DNA from: Granulosicoccaceae sp. 1_MG-2023
GTDB lineage: Bacteria; Pseudomonadota; Gammaproteobacteria; Granulosicoccales; Granulosicoccaceae
Direction of reading: 5' to 3'
Assembly: GCA_030546905.1 (NCBI GenBank)
Contig: JAUOPI010000006.1
Span: 105,101 to 169,100 of the forward strand
Length of the DNA: 64,000 nucleotides
The position numbers were made by a program, and so were the translations under genes. Below are positions 25,494 to 35,300 of this stretch, piece by piece. The stretch's first letter is position 1. The number at the start of each line of letters is the position of its first letter. The notes below the pieces were generated by a model. The model saw nothing but the letters and a program-made list of their open reading frames with translations. It had not been told where the DNA came from and made no database searches.

Positions 25494-26906
25494 TCAGGCA
25501 AAGAGGCCGTGGATCTGCCAGGCGCTGTTGCCGTCTTCCCTGAAGACCCAGTACCAGCGCCCGTTAACGGGGTCGCGCGCCAGCGCGTAGTCACGCCTTT
25601 GCCCGCCGTTCTGATACCAGTCGCCTTCAATGCGTTCGGTCTGGCCGGTACGCAGTGCGCAGCGCGCCGTTTGCGGCGTGCTGAGCAACCACAGCGGCCG
25701 CAGCGGAAAGCCCGCGGCCGTTGTGCCGGCCGGCTCTGAGGCGGGCTTGCGTTGCCAGGCCTGTTCCGGCCAGTGCGCATCGTGCACGGCGAGCTGGTAT
25801 AAGGCTTCCTCGCCCAGCCGTGCACACAGGCGGTCGCGCAGGTCAGCAAGAGAATCCTGCCCGTGGCTTTGTTTGTCGTCGTGCAGCAGCGGCGTGGTTT
25901 GGTAGCGCATGGGCAGCAGCTGCGATGCGCTCAGGGTGATTTGCAGAACCGGGCCGGGCAGGCGGGTGCGGCTGAGGTGTTCCATGCAGATCCGCAGCAG
26001 ATGCCGGCGCCGGCAGACCGGCTGGCTGAAACGCGGGCGCAGACACGTGGGGGCGATGTGCCGGTGTTGTAGTGTGAGTTCCAGTTCGGTGACGCCGCAG
26101 TCGCGTACCCGCAGAAACCCCGACAGCGCGGTCAGCAGGCGGTTGAGGGTAAATTGCAGGATATGGCTGTTATCGGTTTCCAAGGCTAAATCCAGACTGC
26201 GGCGGAACTGTGCCTGAGCCTGAATCTGCACCTGCGGGTCGGGCAGTTTGCCCAGCAGACGGTAGAGTTGCTGGCCGGTTTGCTGGCCGAAGCGGCGGGT
26301 GATGGCGTCGACCGGCAGGGCCAGCAACTGGCCGCATTCGCGCAACCCGGCTTTGTGCAGCGATGCGCAGACCGCCGCATCGAAGGGCAAAAACGCGGTG
26401 CTGATGGGGCTGATCCGGGCGGGCAGCTCATCGCAGCTGCGCACCGCCTGCGTGACGCCGGCACGGGCCAGCAGTTCTGCCGCCAGCGGGGTCGGGCCGA
26501 CGCCGCTCTGCAGCGCCAGACCGCGCTGTCTGAAATCGCTGATAATCCGCTGCAACAAGGCCTGTTCACCGCCGAAGAGTTTTAAACTGCCGGCGATCTC
26601 CAGCAGCACAAGCTGATCACCGCGGGTGCTGACCAGAGAGGAATACTGCAGGGCATGTAAGGCCTGATCGTGCAGATGGGTTTGTTGCAGGGCCGTGTCT
26701 TCTTCATGCACGGTGATGTCCGGACACAGGCCGAGGGCGGCGTTAAGGGCTTGTGACGGATGAATACCGAGCGCGCGTGCCGCACGATTGCATTGCACGA
26801 CAAGACGCCGCTGTTGCCGGCGGCCGGCGACCAGCTGCGGCAGATCCGCCGGCGTGCCGGCGCTGTCGATCAGCAGCTGCGGGAAGAACAGTGCCAGCCA
26901 GAGCAT
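25494..26906 (-). CDS. imuB: ImuB, Y-family-like mutasome protein
   Basis: Catalytically inactive Y-family DNA polymerase homologue that links ImuA and DnaE2 to the beta clamp. The 470 residues open with MLWLALFFPQLLID, contain the palm-like LVLLEIAGSLKLFGGEQALLQRI segment and the finger/little-finger region ITRRFGQQTGQQLYRLLG, with the catalytic acidic residues of Pol IV/V not preserved. A C-terminal region ends in WYWVFREDGNSAWQIHGLFA, the usual ImuB ending. It follows imuA by 15 bases in the lexA-imuA-imuB operon and is therefore under LexA control. Confidence 0.92.
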   Translation of the reverse strand: MLWLALFFPQLLIDSAGTPADLPQLVAGRRQQRRLVVQCNRAARALGIHPSQALNAALGLCPDITVHEEDTALQQTHLHDQALHALQYSSLVSTRGDQLVLLEIAGSLKLFGGEQALLQRIISDFRQRGLALQSGVGPTPLAAELLARAGVTQAVRSCDELPARISPISTAFLPFDAAVCASLHKAGLRECGQLLALPVDAITRRFGQQTGQQLYRLLGKLPDPQVQIQAQAQFRRSLDLALETDNSHILQFTLNRLLTALSGFLRVRDCGVTELELTLQHRHIAPTCLRPRFSQPVCRRRHLLRICMEHLSRTRLPGPVLQITLSASQLLPMRYQTTPLLHDDKQSHGQDSLADLRDRLCARLGEEALYQLAVHDAHWPEQAWQRKPASEPAGTTAAGFPLRPLWLLSTPQTARCALRTGQTERIEGDWYQNGGQRRDYALARDPVNGRWYWVFREDGNSAWQIHGLFA

Positions 26907-26921
26907 CTGCGGTCCGGCGCT

Positions 26922-27566
26922 TCAGTGGCCGCGGCGGGCGGCAAACAGGCGCTGTATGCTCAGGCGCGCGTGGCGTGTGGCGGTGGTGCTGCGCGCTTTG
27001 ATTGTGTGCAGATGCAGGGCGTCGCTGCGTAACTGCAGATGCAGGCGCAGGGCTGCGGCCGAATGACTTGCGGCGGCCTGGCCGGGGCGGTAGCAGATGG
27101 CAATGGCGTCGCTGCTTTCGGCAGCCAGTTGCAGACGACGCTGCTGGGCATCGCGGGTCTGAGCGGCCCAGAACAGCACCGCCCCGAAGGCGCCGGCGCG
27201 CAGCAGTTGCTCGCTTGCCCAGAGGGTGTCGTCTGGTGTGCCGGGGTCGAGAATCCACAGCCGGGATAAATCCACCCCGGCCGCGGCCAGCGCCGGCGCG
27301 TAAGGCGTATGCGGGGAGGCCACCAGTGCGGCATAACTGCCCTTGCCGGTTATGCCGGCCAGCAGCGGCAGGCACAGGCTCAGTTCGCCGATGCCGGGTT
27401 GCTCGGGCAGCAGTTCGGTCAGGCTGCCGGCCGGCCAGCCGCCGCCGGGCAGAATGGCGTCGAGCTCGGCAAAACCGCTGGCGCGGGTTTTCTGTCCGCC
27501 CGGATGGCGGTCGCCCTGCCACAGATCGCGGCGGCTTTGCAGCAGTGCTTCGAGGGCCGGATTCAT
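26922..27566 (-). CDS. imuA: ImuA, translesion synthesis accessory protein
   Basis: RecA/SulA-like protein of the damage-inducible mutasome. The 214 residues contain the family opening [36 protein letters not shown], followed by [18 protein letters not shown] and [33 protein letters not shown]; the Walker A motif of RecA is degenerate. Its ATG (27566) overlaps the lexA stop by four bases (ATGA), and imuB starts 15 bases after its stop, so the three are co-transcribed and translationally coupled. Function is by family: it interacts with ImuB and DnaE2. Confidence 0.92.
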   Translation of the reverse strand: MNPALEALLQSRRDLWQGDRHPGGQKTRASGFAELDAILPGGGWPAGSLTELLPEQPGIGELSLCLPLLAGITGKGSYAALVASPHTPYAPALAAAGVDLSRLWILDPGTPDDTLWASEQLLRAGAFGAVLFWAAQTRDAQQRRLQLAAESSDAIAICYRPGQAAASHSAAALRLHLQLRSDALHLHTIKARSTTATRHARLSIQRLFAARRGH

Positions 27567-28171
27567 GTGTCGTTGCGGCGGATAATGCCGACGGAGATGC
27601 CCTCGATGTGGAACTCCTCCGTGCGCAGGTCGACGCGGATCGGCGCAAAGTCCGGATTCTCGGCCAGCAGGGTGACGATATTACCGCGCCGGGTGAAACG
27701 CTTGACGGTGACCTCATCGCCGATGCGGGCGACGACGATCTGGCGCTGATGGGCCACCGGTGTGGCGTGTACGGCGAGCAGATCGCCGTCGAGAATGCCG
27801 GCGTCTTTCATGCTCATGCCGTGTACGCGCAGCAGATAGTCGGCCGGCGGTGTGAAAAGACTTTCATCGAGCCGGTAGTACTCTTCGATATGTTCGGCAG
27901 CCAGTAAAGGCTCGCCGGCGGCCACCCGTCCGACCAGCGGTAACCCGGCGCCGGGGTCCGGCCCGCACAGGCGGATACCGCGTGAGGTGCCGGGAACCAG
28001 TTCGATAACGCCTTTGCGCGCCAGTGCCTTGAGGTGATCATCCGCCGCCGTCAGGGAGCGGAAACCGAAGTGGCTGCAGATATCCGCACGGGTCGGCGGC
28101 AGACCGCTGTCGGCCACGCAGGCGCGGATCATATCGAGGATTTCCTGCTGTCGTCGGGTCAGACCCTGCAT
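27563..28171 (-). CDS. lexA: LexA repressor
   Basis: SOS master repressor that cleaves itself on contact with RecA filaments. The 202 residues have the winged helix with [34 protein letters not shown], nearly that of E. coli, so a CTGT-N8-ACAG target is expected. The cleavage site is A85-G86, the catalytic serine S120 is in HGMSMKD and the lysine K157 is in VTVKRF. A matching LexA box lies 24 bases upstream of the ATG, giving autoregulation. It leads the imuA-imuB operon. Confidence 0.97.
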   Translation of the reverse strand: MQGLTRRQQEILDMIRACVADSGLPPTRADICSHFGFRSLTAADDHLKALARKGVIELVPGTSRGIRLCGPDPGAGLPLVGRVAAGEPLLAAEHIEEYYRLDESLFTPPADYLLRVHGMSMKDAGILDGDLLAVHATPVAHQRQIVVARIGDEVTVKRFTRRGNIVTLLAENPDFAPIRVDLRTEEFHIEGISVGIIRRNDT

Positions 28172-28194
28172 GGTGTTAACCGTAAAAAGAAGAC

Positions 28195-28210
28195 CTGTAT
28201 AAATATACAG
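28195..28210. promoter_or_regulatory. LexA (SOS) box of lexA-imuA-imuB
   Basis: CTGTATAAATATACAG is a full CTGT-N8-ACAG palindrome, 24 bases upstream of the lexA ATG on the minus strand. It matches the expected target of this LexA's recognition helix and accounts for autoregulation and damage induction of imuAB. Confidence 0.9.
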
Positions 28211-28277
28211 TATCGGCGGCGCGCTGCAAGCGTCCGGCAGACGGGGGAGAAAATCTCAGGAAAATAACAAAAATACT

Positions 28278-28296
28278 ATTGCGAATTATTCTCAGT
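28278..28296. promoter_or_regulatory. Fur box
   Basis: On the minus strand, ACTGAGAATAATTCGCAAT matches the 19-bp Fur consensus form AATGAGAATNATTCTCATT at all but three defined positions. It overlaps the -35 (TTGCGA, 28279-28284) and spacer of a candidate plus-strand promoter whose -10 is TTAAAT at 28302-28307, so iron-loaded Fur should repress. Confidence 0.7.
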
Positions 28297-28313
28297 TAGG
28301 TTTAAATGTATCC

Positions 28314-28523
28314 CGACGTCGCCGCACTGCGGTGGATTGTCAGCAAAGCCTCTTGCATGGGGGTTGTGCTCCTTGCCCGGATTTTCAGCGTGTGTTGCAA
28401 CTCCGTGCCGGCGCTGCCTCGGTAACTGTTGCTCAGTCAGTTATCGCGCCGGTTTTCCCCCGGGCAGGCGGAAGAGTGATCTGGAAGCACAGTTGACCGG
28501 GCCGTTTCGGCCCGGTTTTTTTT
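28314..28523 (+). ncRNA. candidate Fur-regulated structured small RNA
   Basis: About 210 bases between a Fur-controlled promoter and a strong intrinsic terminator, with no convincing open frame. Nested pairings are visible: TGCCCGG (28374-28380) with CCGGGCA (28460-28466), inside it GGCGC (28410-28414) with GCGCC (28446-28450), and inside that GGTAACTG with CAGTTATC. The unpaired-looking CTCCTT near 28370 is complementary to Shine-Dalgarno sequences. By position and control it could be a functional analogue of RyhB or PrrF, but I do not see their conserved core. The 5' end is inferred from promoter spacing. Confidence 0.5.
28496..28523 (+). terminator. intrinsic terminator of the candidate sRNA
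   Basis: ACCGGGCC and GGCCCGGT form an 8-bp perfect stem with a five-base loop (28504-28508), followed by eight T residues. It lies upstream of the radical SAM gene and belongs to the preceding transcript. Confidence 0.9.
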
Positions 28524-28709
28524 GCTCCTTGGCTTGTTTTTACCGCCGGTGAGCTGCCGGAAATGTGGCAGCGGGGAGGAAAAGATGACGAAACGATTGA
28601 TTACGCTCACAAATCCTTCCGAAATGTCTCGTGTTCTATACATTTAGTGCGGATCATTGAAGCCCTGTTCCCAACTCAAGCCCGCAGAGGCTGGAAGGCA
28701 AGGCGTCCA

Positions 28710-29702
28710 ATGCGTATACAACACTTACTGGGTGCGGTAAAAAACAGGGCTTATCGGTTTGTTGATACGCAGTCTTTTATCGACCGTCAGTCGGCCATCA
28801 ATTTTTTCAAAGAACTCTATCGCGCAACCGAATATCTCTATCTTTTTGTGCGCAGCCAGAAGCCGGTTGTGCGTTTTTTCGGTTACGGCTATGAACCGAG
28901 CCGCGAAAAAATCGAAATCGATATTACCTACCGCTGCAATTTGTCCTGCGCCAATTGCAACCGATCGGTCGGCGAGGGGCAGGCTAAATCCAATCTGGAT
29001 ATGACTGTTGAGCAGATCCGCACCTTTGTCGAAGAAAGCCGTGCCATGGGCCGGCGCTGGAAGGTGATCAAACTGCTCGGCGGCGAGCCGACCATGCACA
29101 AGCGCCTGCAGGAGATTATCGCCGTCCTCAAAGCCTATATTGATCAGGATTCACCGGGCACGCGGCTGGAGCTGTGGACCAACGGGGAAGGGCAGAGAGT
29201 GCGCGAGGTGCTCGGCAGGCTGCCCGATTATGTGGTGGTGATCGATTCCAGTCAGACCCGTGGTGCTGAGCCGCTGTTTAATTCGTTTAATCTCGCCCCG
29301 GTCGATTCGCCGTTTTACAAATACACCGATTTTGCCCATGGCTGCAGTATTATCGAAAAATGCGGCGTCGGTCTGACCCCGTCCGGTTATTACCCCTGTG
29401 CGGTGGCCGGTGGTATTGACCGCGTCGTCGGGCATGACAGCGGCACGCTGCATCTGGCCGATGCCGATGCCAATATGCGCAAACAACTCGATGAGTTTTG
29501 CCGCCTGTGCGGGCATTTCCGCGCCTCGCGCAGTTCCCGCAATCAGCGTAAATCACCGGCCTGGGTTGAAGCCTATCAGCGCTATAAACAGAAAAAACCG
29601 CAACTGAGCACCTACGGAAAGCTGGAAAGTATCCCGGTGCTGAGCGAAACGCCGCGTACCGCAGCAAAGCCGCCAAAACGCGCCGAATCAGCTGTTGAAT
29701 AA
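28710..29702 (+). CDS. radical SAM protein of unknown specificity
   Basis: Iron-sulfur enzyme of the radical SAM superfamily. From the ATG at 28710 it has 330 residues with the cluster motif C76-NLS-C80-AN-C83, the GGE segment KLLGGEPTMHKRLQEI and a beta-strand pattern of a partial TIM barrel. The C-terminal third has further cysteines (CGVGLTPSGYYPCAVAGG and CRLCGHF) that could bind an auxiliary cluster as in SPASM-like proteins. A basic tail rich in Lys/Pro/Ala follows. Reading is open to an ATG at 28563, but that stretch does not look like protein. No precursor peptide or maturase partner is adjacent, so its substrate is unknown. Confidence 0.82.
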   Translation: MRIQHLLGAVKNRAYRFVDTQSFIDRQSAINFFKELYRATEYLYLFVRSQKPVVRFFGYGYEPSREKIEIDITYRCNLSCANCNRSVGEGQAKSNLDMTVEQIRTFVEESRAMGRRWKVIKLLGGEPTMHKRLQEIIAVLKAYIDQDSPGTRLELWTNGEGQRVREVLGRLPDYVVVIDSSQTRGAEPLFNSFNLAPVDSPFYKYTDFAHGCSIIEKCGVGLTPSGYYPCAVAGGIDRVVGHDSGTLHLADADANMRKQLDEFCRLCGHFRASRSSRNQRKSPAWVEAYQRYKQKKPQLSTYGKLESIPVLSETPRTAAKPPKRAESAVE

Positions 29703-30488
29703 GGCCAGCACGGCTTGGTGCAGAAAGTGATCGGGATTGCGTATGACCAGATTGGCGGTAATCAGCAGTGACATCACGATCAGCATCGGCCGGACCAGCC
29801 CCGCGCCGCGTTTGACCACCATCCGCGAGCCGATCAGCGCACCGGCGATCTGACCGGCGCCCATCAGCAGGCCGGCCAGCCAGAGGGTTTGCCCGCCGGC
29901 GATAAACACCACCAGCGAAGCGATATTGCTGGTGAAATTAAACAGCTTGGCGTGCGCCGTGGCGGTGAGCAGATTGTGCCCGCGCAGGACCACATTGCCG
30001 GTGGAGAAAAACGCCCCGGTGCCGGGCCCGAAAAAACCATCATAAAAGCCGATCGCCGGGGCGGCGGTGCTGTTGAAGACCGGCGCGCTGACGCGCTGGC
30101 GGCTTTCGGCCTGACCGGCGGCCGGCGAAAACAGGTAATAGGCGGCGATGGCAATCAGCAGCACCGGAATGACCTGATCGAGCAGGGCGGCTGTGACCAC
30201 CTGGGCGGCCCAGGCGCCAAGTCCGGCGCCGATGGCAATCGTCACTACCGCCGGCCACAGGCGGCGCAGCGGCAGGTGTCCGGCACGGAAAAAGGTCACG
30301 ACCGCACTGAGGGTGCCGAAGGTGCCCTGCAGCTTGTTGGTCGCCAGTGCCTGGGCCGGCGACATGCCACTCATCAGCAGCGCCGGGACGGTCAACAGGC
30401 CGCCACCGCCGGCCACCGCATCGATAAAGCCGGCCAGCAAGGCCACCGCCGGCAGGATCACCAGCCATTCGGGAGAGAGTAATTCCAT
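29688..30488 (-). CDS. TSUP-family sulfite exporter TauE/SafE-type permease
   Basis: Inner-membrane protein of 266 residues with about eight hydrophobic helices. The two family repeats start with GFIDAVAGGGGLLTVPALLMSGMSPAQALATNKLQG (given in part) and IGFYDGFFGPGTGAFF, both diagnostic of TauE/SafE (DUF81). Members export sulfite, sulfoacetate or other organosulfur anions, but most are unassigned. The 3' end overlaps the convergent radical SAM gene by 15 bases. Start ATG 30488; the 217-base gap to glyA contains a perfect 13-bp inverted repeat. Confidence 0.9.
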   Translation of the reverse strand: MELLSPEWLVILPAVALLAGFIDAVAGGGGLLTVPALLMSGMSPAQALATNKLQGTFGTLSAVVTFFRAGHLPLRRLWPAVVTIAIGAGLGAWAAQVVTAALLDQVIPVLLIAIAAYYLFSPAAGQAESRQRVSAPVFNSTAAPAIGFYDGFFGPGTGAFFSTGNVVLRGHNLLTATAHAKLFNFTSNIASLVVFIAGGQTLWLAGLLMGAGQIAGALIGSRMVVKRGAGLVRPMLIVMSLLITANLVIRNPDHFLHQAVLALFNS

Positions 30489-30546
30489 AAGACACTGTCA
30501 GGGGCAAAACGCGGCAGTTTAAAACGCTTTGCGGCAAAACGGCAGT

Positions 30547-30579
30547 GCCTGTGGCGGCCCCGCAATGGCCGCCACAGGC
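30547..30579. repeat. perfect 13-bp GC-rich inverted repeat
   Basis: GCCTGTGGCGGCC (30547-30559) and GGCCGCCACAGGC (30567-30579) flank a seven-base loop. It is placed between divergent genes, where a terminator is not expected, and no T-run follows on either strand. It may form a leader hairpin of glyA or of the permease mRNA, or be a protein-binding palindrome. Confidence 0.7.
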
Positions 30580-30705
30580 TCAGAATGCGCCATAGCACAA
30601 CAAATGGCAGTGGCAATGCGCGGCGCACGGCCGTAAACTGTGCGGCTTCTTGCGGAGCGCCGCTTCCGTGGCAGATTTTTAAGTTCCTTTGCGGAGAGCA
30701 CCACC

Positions 30706-31962
30706 ATGTTTACCAAAGACCAGACCATCGCCGGATTTGACCCGGAGCTGCAAGCTGCCCTTGAGGCGGAAGTTCAGCGACAGGAAGATCACGTCGAATT
30801 GATTGCTTCTGAAAACTACGTCAGCCCGCGTGTTCTCGAGGCGCAAGGCTCTGTCCTGACAAACAAATACGCCGAAGGCTATCCGGCCAAACGTTACTAT
30901 GGTGGTTGCGAGCACGTTGACGTGGCCGAAGCCCTGGCCATCGAACGTGCCAAAGCGCTGTTCGGCGCCGATTACGCCAATGTGCAGCCGCACTCCGGTT
31001 CGCAGGCCAATGCGGCGGTCTTTTTTGCGCTGCTGCAGCCGGGCGACACGGTGCTCGGGATGTCCCTGTCTGACGGCGGTCACCTGACTCACGGCGCTAA
31101 GGTCAATTTCTCCGGCAAGTTCTACAACGCGGTGCAGTACGGCCTGAGCGATGAGACCGGCGAGATCGACTACGAACAGGTCGAGGCGCTGGCCAAAGAG
31201 CACAAGCCGAAGATGATTATTGCCGGCTTCTCCGCTTACTCGCGCATTGTCGACTGGCAGCGTTTCCGCGATATCGCCGATAGTGTGGGCGCGTATCTGA
31301 TGGTCGATATGGCCCACGTGGCCGGTCTGGTCGCCGCGGGCATGTATCCGTCGCCGATGCAGATTGCCGACGTGGTCACCACCACTACGCACAAAACCCT
31401 GCGTGGTCCGCGCGGCGGCCTGATCCTGGCCAAAGCCAATCCTGAGATCGAGAAAAAACTCAACTCAATGGTTTTCCCGGGTATGCAGGGCGGCCCGCTG
31501 ATGCATGTGATCGCGGCCAAAGCGGTGGCGTTCAAAGAAGCCATGGAGCCGGAATTCAAAACCTATCAGGAACAGGTGGTGAAAAACGCCCGGACAATGG
31601 CCGGTGTGTTTCAGGCACGCGGTTACAACGTTGTGTCCGGCGGTACAGACGATCACCTGTTTTTGCTCGACCTGATCGACAAGGGCCTGACCGGTAAAGC
31701 GGCCGATGCGGCGCTGGGTAAGGCGCATATCACGGTCAACAAAAACTCTGTGCCGAATGACCCGCAGTCACCGTTTGTCACCAGTGGCCTGCGCATCGGT
31801 TCACCGGCGATCACCACCCGCGGCTTTAAAGAAGCCGAATGCGAAAAGCTGGCGAACTGGATGTGCGATGTGCTGGACGACATCGAAAACGAACAGGTCA
31901 ACAGCGAAGTGCGTGAGAAAGTCAGCGCGCTGTGCAAGGAATTTCCCGTCTATCGGGACTGA
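30706..31962 (+). CDS. glyA: serine hydroxymethyltransferase
   Basis: PLP enzyme interconverting serine and glycine with tetrahydrofolate, the main one-carbon source. The 418-residue protein has [30 protein letters not shown] (in part), the PLP-lysine motif [17 protein letters not shown] and the C-terminal [16 protein letters not shown], all in standard positions. Start ATG 30706 follows TTTGCGGAGAGCACCACC. A canonical terminator ends it, so it is monocistronic. It supplies the methylene-folate used by ThyA, encoded elsewhere in the window. Confidence 0.98.
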   Translation: MFTKDQTIAGFDPELQAALEAEVQRQEDHVELIASENYVSPRVLEAQGSVLTNKYAEGYPAKRYYGGCEHVDVAEALAIERAKALFGADYANVQPHSGSQANAAVFFALLQPGDTVLGMSLSDGGHLTHGAKVNFSGKFYNAVQYGLSDETGEIDYEQVEALAKEHKPKMIIAGFSAYSRIVDWQRFRDIADSVGAYLMVDMAHVAGLVAAGMYPSPMQIADVVTTTTHKTLRGPRGGLILAKANPEIEKKLNSMVFPGMQGGPLMHVIAAKAVAFKEAMEPEFKTYQEQVVKNARTMAGVFQARGYNVVSGGTDDHLFLLDLIDKGLTGKAADAALGKAHITVNKNSVPNDPQSPFVTSGLRIGSPAITTRGFKEAECEKLANWMCDVLDDIENEQVNSEVREKVSALCKEFPVYRD

Positions 31963-31980
31963 TTCTGCTTCAGTGCAGAC

Positions 31981-32016
31981 AAAAAAATCCCCGGTCACTG
32001 GCCGGGGATTTTTTTT
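31981..32016 (+). terminator. intrinsic terminator of glyA
   Basis: AATCCCCGG (31986-31994) pairs with CCGGGGATT (32002-32010) over a seven-base loop, flanked by an A-run and followed by eight T residues. Confidence 0.95.
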
Positions 32017-32341
32017 GCCCCGTAAAACCACCCCCGGCCGGCGCTTGCGGTAATACTTCACAAAACCGCCGGTCATCCTCACTGCGCTCTCTGCCGCCTT
32101 GTTTGACATCCTGACCCTATGTGCAGGGTTTGGCTGTAAATGCGCTCAATAACACAACTCTGACCCTGCCTGAGGCGTAGCCGCTGCGGGTAATTGTGCT
32201 GCCGTTTTTCCGGCCGGCCCGGTCCGCGCACTACTAATTGCTGATACTCCGGTCTGCCAACTACTGGGAGGCTGGTACGCGCCATCAGCCGGCCGGCCAG
32301 TTGCGGTCGCCGTCGTTGTGATGGCTGAGGTAGAGACGGAC
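32017..32341. other. 325-base intergenic region before the autotransporter
   Basis: No open frame with coding character. There is a TTGACA-like element near 32104 without an obvious partner, a short CCCT-GTGC-AGGG hairpin near 32115, and GC-rich inverted fragments (CCGGCCGG near 32210 and 32289). The autotransporter promoter probably lies here but I cannot place it. Confidence 0.5.
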
Positions 32342-35300
32342 ATGGCTAACAACCTTACCCGGCAGGGACTGATTTGCGCGCTAGTGATTCTGTTGTTATG
32401 CCTGTGGACCGGGGCGCCGGCTGAGGCCGGTGTGCGCTTTAACGGCGCGGCCAGCGACACTCTGCAAGCGGGCGAGGACGGCTCGCTCTCAACCTCCTTC
32501 AGCTTTGATGTCAGCAACGATATCGAGGGCGCTTATCAGCTCGATTTTATCGTCAACGGCAGTGCCCCGGACGGGGCGCAGAAAAATCAGTTCCGTGAGC
32601 AGGGCGATAACTGCAACAGCGAACGCTGCTCGTATAACGACGGTGAATCCGGCCGTGTGACCCTGACCTGGCTGGGTTATCCGCGCGAAGGTGTCACTGA
32701 GCTGGAGTTTGTTTTCACCTATTGCGAGATTCCCTATTACCTGCGTGGCAGCGGCAACAAGGCGCTGGCTCCGCGTATGAGCGGCACCTGTCCTGCCGGC
32801 AGCAGTAAAACCGTCAGCGAACGTGTCCGCGTCCTGCAAGCGGTCAGCAGCGGCACGGTCAGCTTTGTCAATTCCGAATACCGGGTCAGCGAAGACGCCG
32901 GCAGTGTCACCCTGGAAGCTGAGCGCAGCGGCGGCAGCGATGGCGCACTGAGCGTCAAAGTCCGTTATGAGGGCGAGTCCGCAACGGCCGGCGAAGACTA
33001 TCGCGAAGGTCCGGCAACACTGAGCTGGAAAGACGGTGAAGACGGGATCAAATCCTTCACTGTGCCGATTGAGTCTGACCGCATTGCCGAGTCCGACGAA
33101 AGCTTTTTGGTCGACCTGGTCGGCGAAAGCACCTCACAAGCGCGTGTCACCATTGTCGATGTGGCAGCGCAAACCGGCGAGCTGAATTTCACTGAAACCG
33201 CCATCGCGGTGACCGAGGGTGACGAGGCCGTGCTGCGGGTCGAACGCAGCGGCGGCAGTGACGGCGCGGCATCGCTTGAGTGGAGAAGCGGTGGCGGTGA
33301 CGAGGACAGCGCCGAACCCGGCGACGATTACACCGAAAGCCGCGGCACGCTGAGCTGGAAAAACGGCGAGGACGGGCAGCGTGAAATCCGTATTCCGGTC
33401 AAAGAAGATGCCGTGCGCGAAGCCGACGAAGCCTTCAGCGTGCGTTTGCGCAATATTCAGGGCGCACGGGCAGGCGGCGATGTTGACGCGCTTGTGACCA
33501 TCCGCGACAACACCCGTTTTGCTGAGCTGGCGTTTCGCAACGCGCGTCTTGGTGCGGCTGAAGATCAGGGCAGCATCAGGGTCGAGGTGCTGCGCAGCGG
33601 CAGTGGCGCCGGTGCGGTCAGTGTGCGCTATCGCACCGGTGCGGCCGATGACACCGCCACCGAAGGCGAGGACTACCGCGCCGTCAGCGGCACGCTTGAA
33701 TGGGCGGCCGGCGACACGGCGGGAAAAAGTTTTGAAGTGCCGTTGCTGACGGATGCGCTTGCTGAGGGTGATGAGACGCTCAGCCTGATTCTCGATCAGC
33801 CTGCCGGCAATGCCGAATTGGGCGACCCGGCGCGGGCCATACTCACTATCAGCGACGCCACGGCCTTCGGTACGGTGTCCTTTGCCAGCGACAGCTATCA
33901 GGCCGGCGAAGATGCCGGGCAGGTCAATCTCACGCTTCAACGCAAGGGTGGCACTGACGGAAATATCAGTGTGCGTATTCAATCGCAGGACGACAGCGCT
34001 GAAGCAGGCAGTGATTTCACGGCCGTCGATCAGGTCGTCAGCTGGCAAAGCGGTGACGCAGCGGATAAGACGGTGGCCGTAACACTGCTTGAGGATACGC
34101 GGGTTGAGGATGACGAGCGTTTCAGTCTGCGTCTGTCGGAGGCCACCGGCGGTGCGCGCATCGGCAGTCCCGCCGAAGCGGAATTTATTATCGACAACAC
34201 CACGATTGCCGTCGCCGGTAGCATCGGTTTCAGCGCCGCGGCCGGCACCGTCAAGGAAACCGACGGCAGTGTCAGCATCGTCGTGCAACGCAGCGGTGGC
34301 AGCGATGGTGCGGTCTCTGTTGATTACCGCATCGGTGCGGCCGGGGATACGGCCAGCGCGGGTGAGGATTATACCGCTGCGGCACTGAGCGGACAGCTGC
34401 GCTGGGACGACCAGGATCAGAGCGAGCGCACGATTGCATTGACGGTGCTGGCCGACGACGTGCCCGATAACGGCGAAACACTGAGCCTGAGTCTGCTCAA
34501 CCCGGCAGGCGGCGCCACCCTGGCGGCGGCATCGACCTACAGTCTGAGCATTGTTGATAACACCCAACTGGATGTCTCACCGGATATCGGCATTGTGTCC
34601 GGCGACGGTCAGCACGGCTTTCCCGGCACGGTCACCGAGCCGTTTATCGTCGAACTCAGCGATGCAGATGAGGCCAGTGCCGGGGTTGTGGTTAACTGGA
34701 CGGTTGAGCCGGCCGCAGCCGGACGTTTGCTCGGCGGTAACAGCACACGCTCGGATGATGAGGGGCGCAGCCGCAATGAGCTGGAGATTCTGGCTGCCGG
34801 CACTATCACTGTCACCGCCACCGTCAGTCAGGGAGAAACCGCTTTGCGCGCCGATCCCAATCAGGTGCGTTTTACGGTCAATGCCGGTTTTCAGGGCAGT
34901 GCCGGTCTGACGCCCTCGCAACGCTCGGTAGGCAAATCACTGGATTCGGCCTGCGCCACACTTGATCAGCGCAGCAATCTGAGCGTCGCGCAACAGGATC
35001 TGCTGGCCACCTGTGATGTACTGGCCGCCGGCAGCGACGCGGACATCCGTAGCGGTATTGCACGCCTGACCCCGGAAGAGGCACATGCAATTGGCACCGC
35101 CTCAATCGACACCGCTGATATCCAGGTCACCAATGTGCAGTCGCGCCTGAATACCATCCGGATGGGTAATGCAGGCCTGGATCTAAGCTCGCTGAACATC
35201 AATCTTTACGGGCAAAGTCTGCCATCTGTGCTGACCTCGGCTGCGGCACAGGCATTGAGCGGCGGCGCCGGCGGTGATGATCTCACGGAGAGTCGTCTGG

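Noticed and set aside
28314..28523. Cobalamin riboswitch, because of a TGCCTCGGTAACTGT stretch
   Set aside because: The B12 box (AGNCAGGAGACCTGCC-like) is absent and no B12-related gene follows; only a short local resemblance.
28337..28552. A 71-codon open frame inside the Fur-boxed region
   Set aside because: It runs through the terminator stem and T-run, has no good ribosome site and low-complexity composition; the RNA reading fits better.
33134..34567. Open frame antisense to the Calx-beta repeats
   Set aside because: Mirror of the repeat coding strand; no ribosome site or family match.
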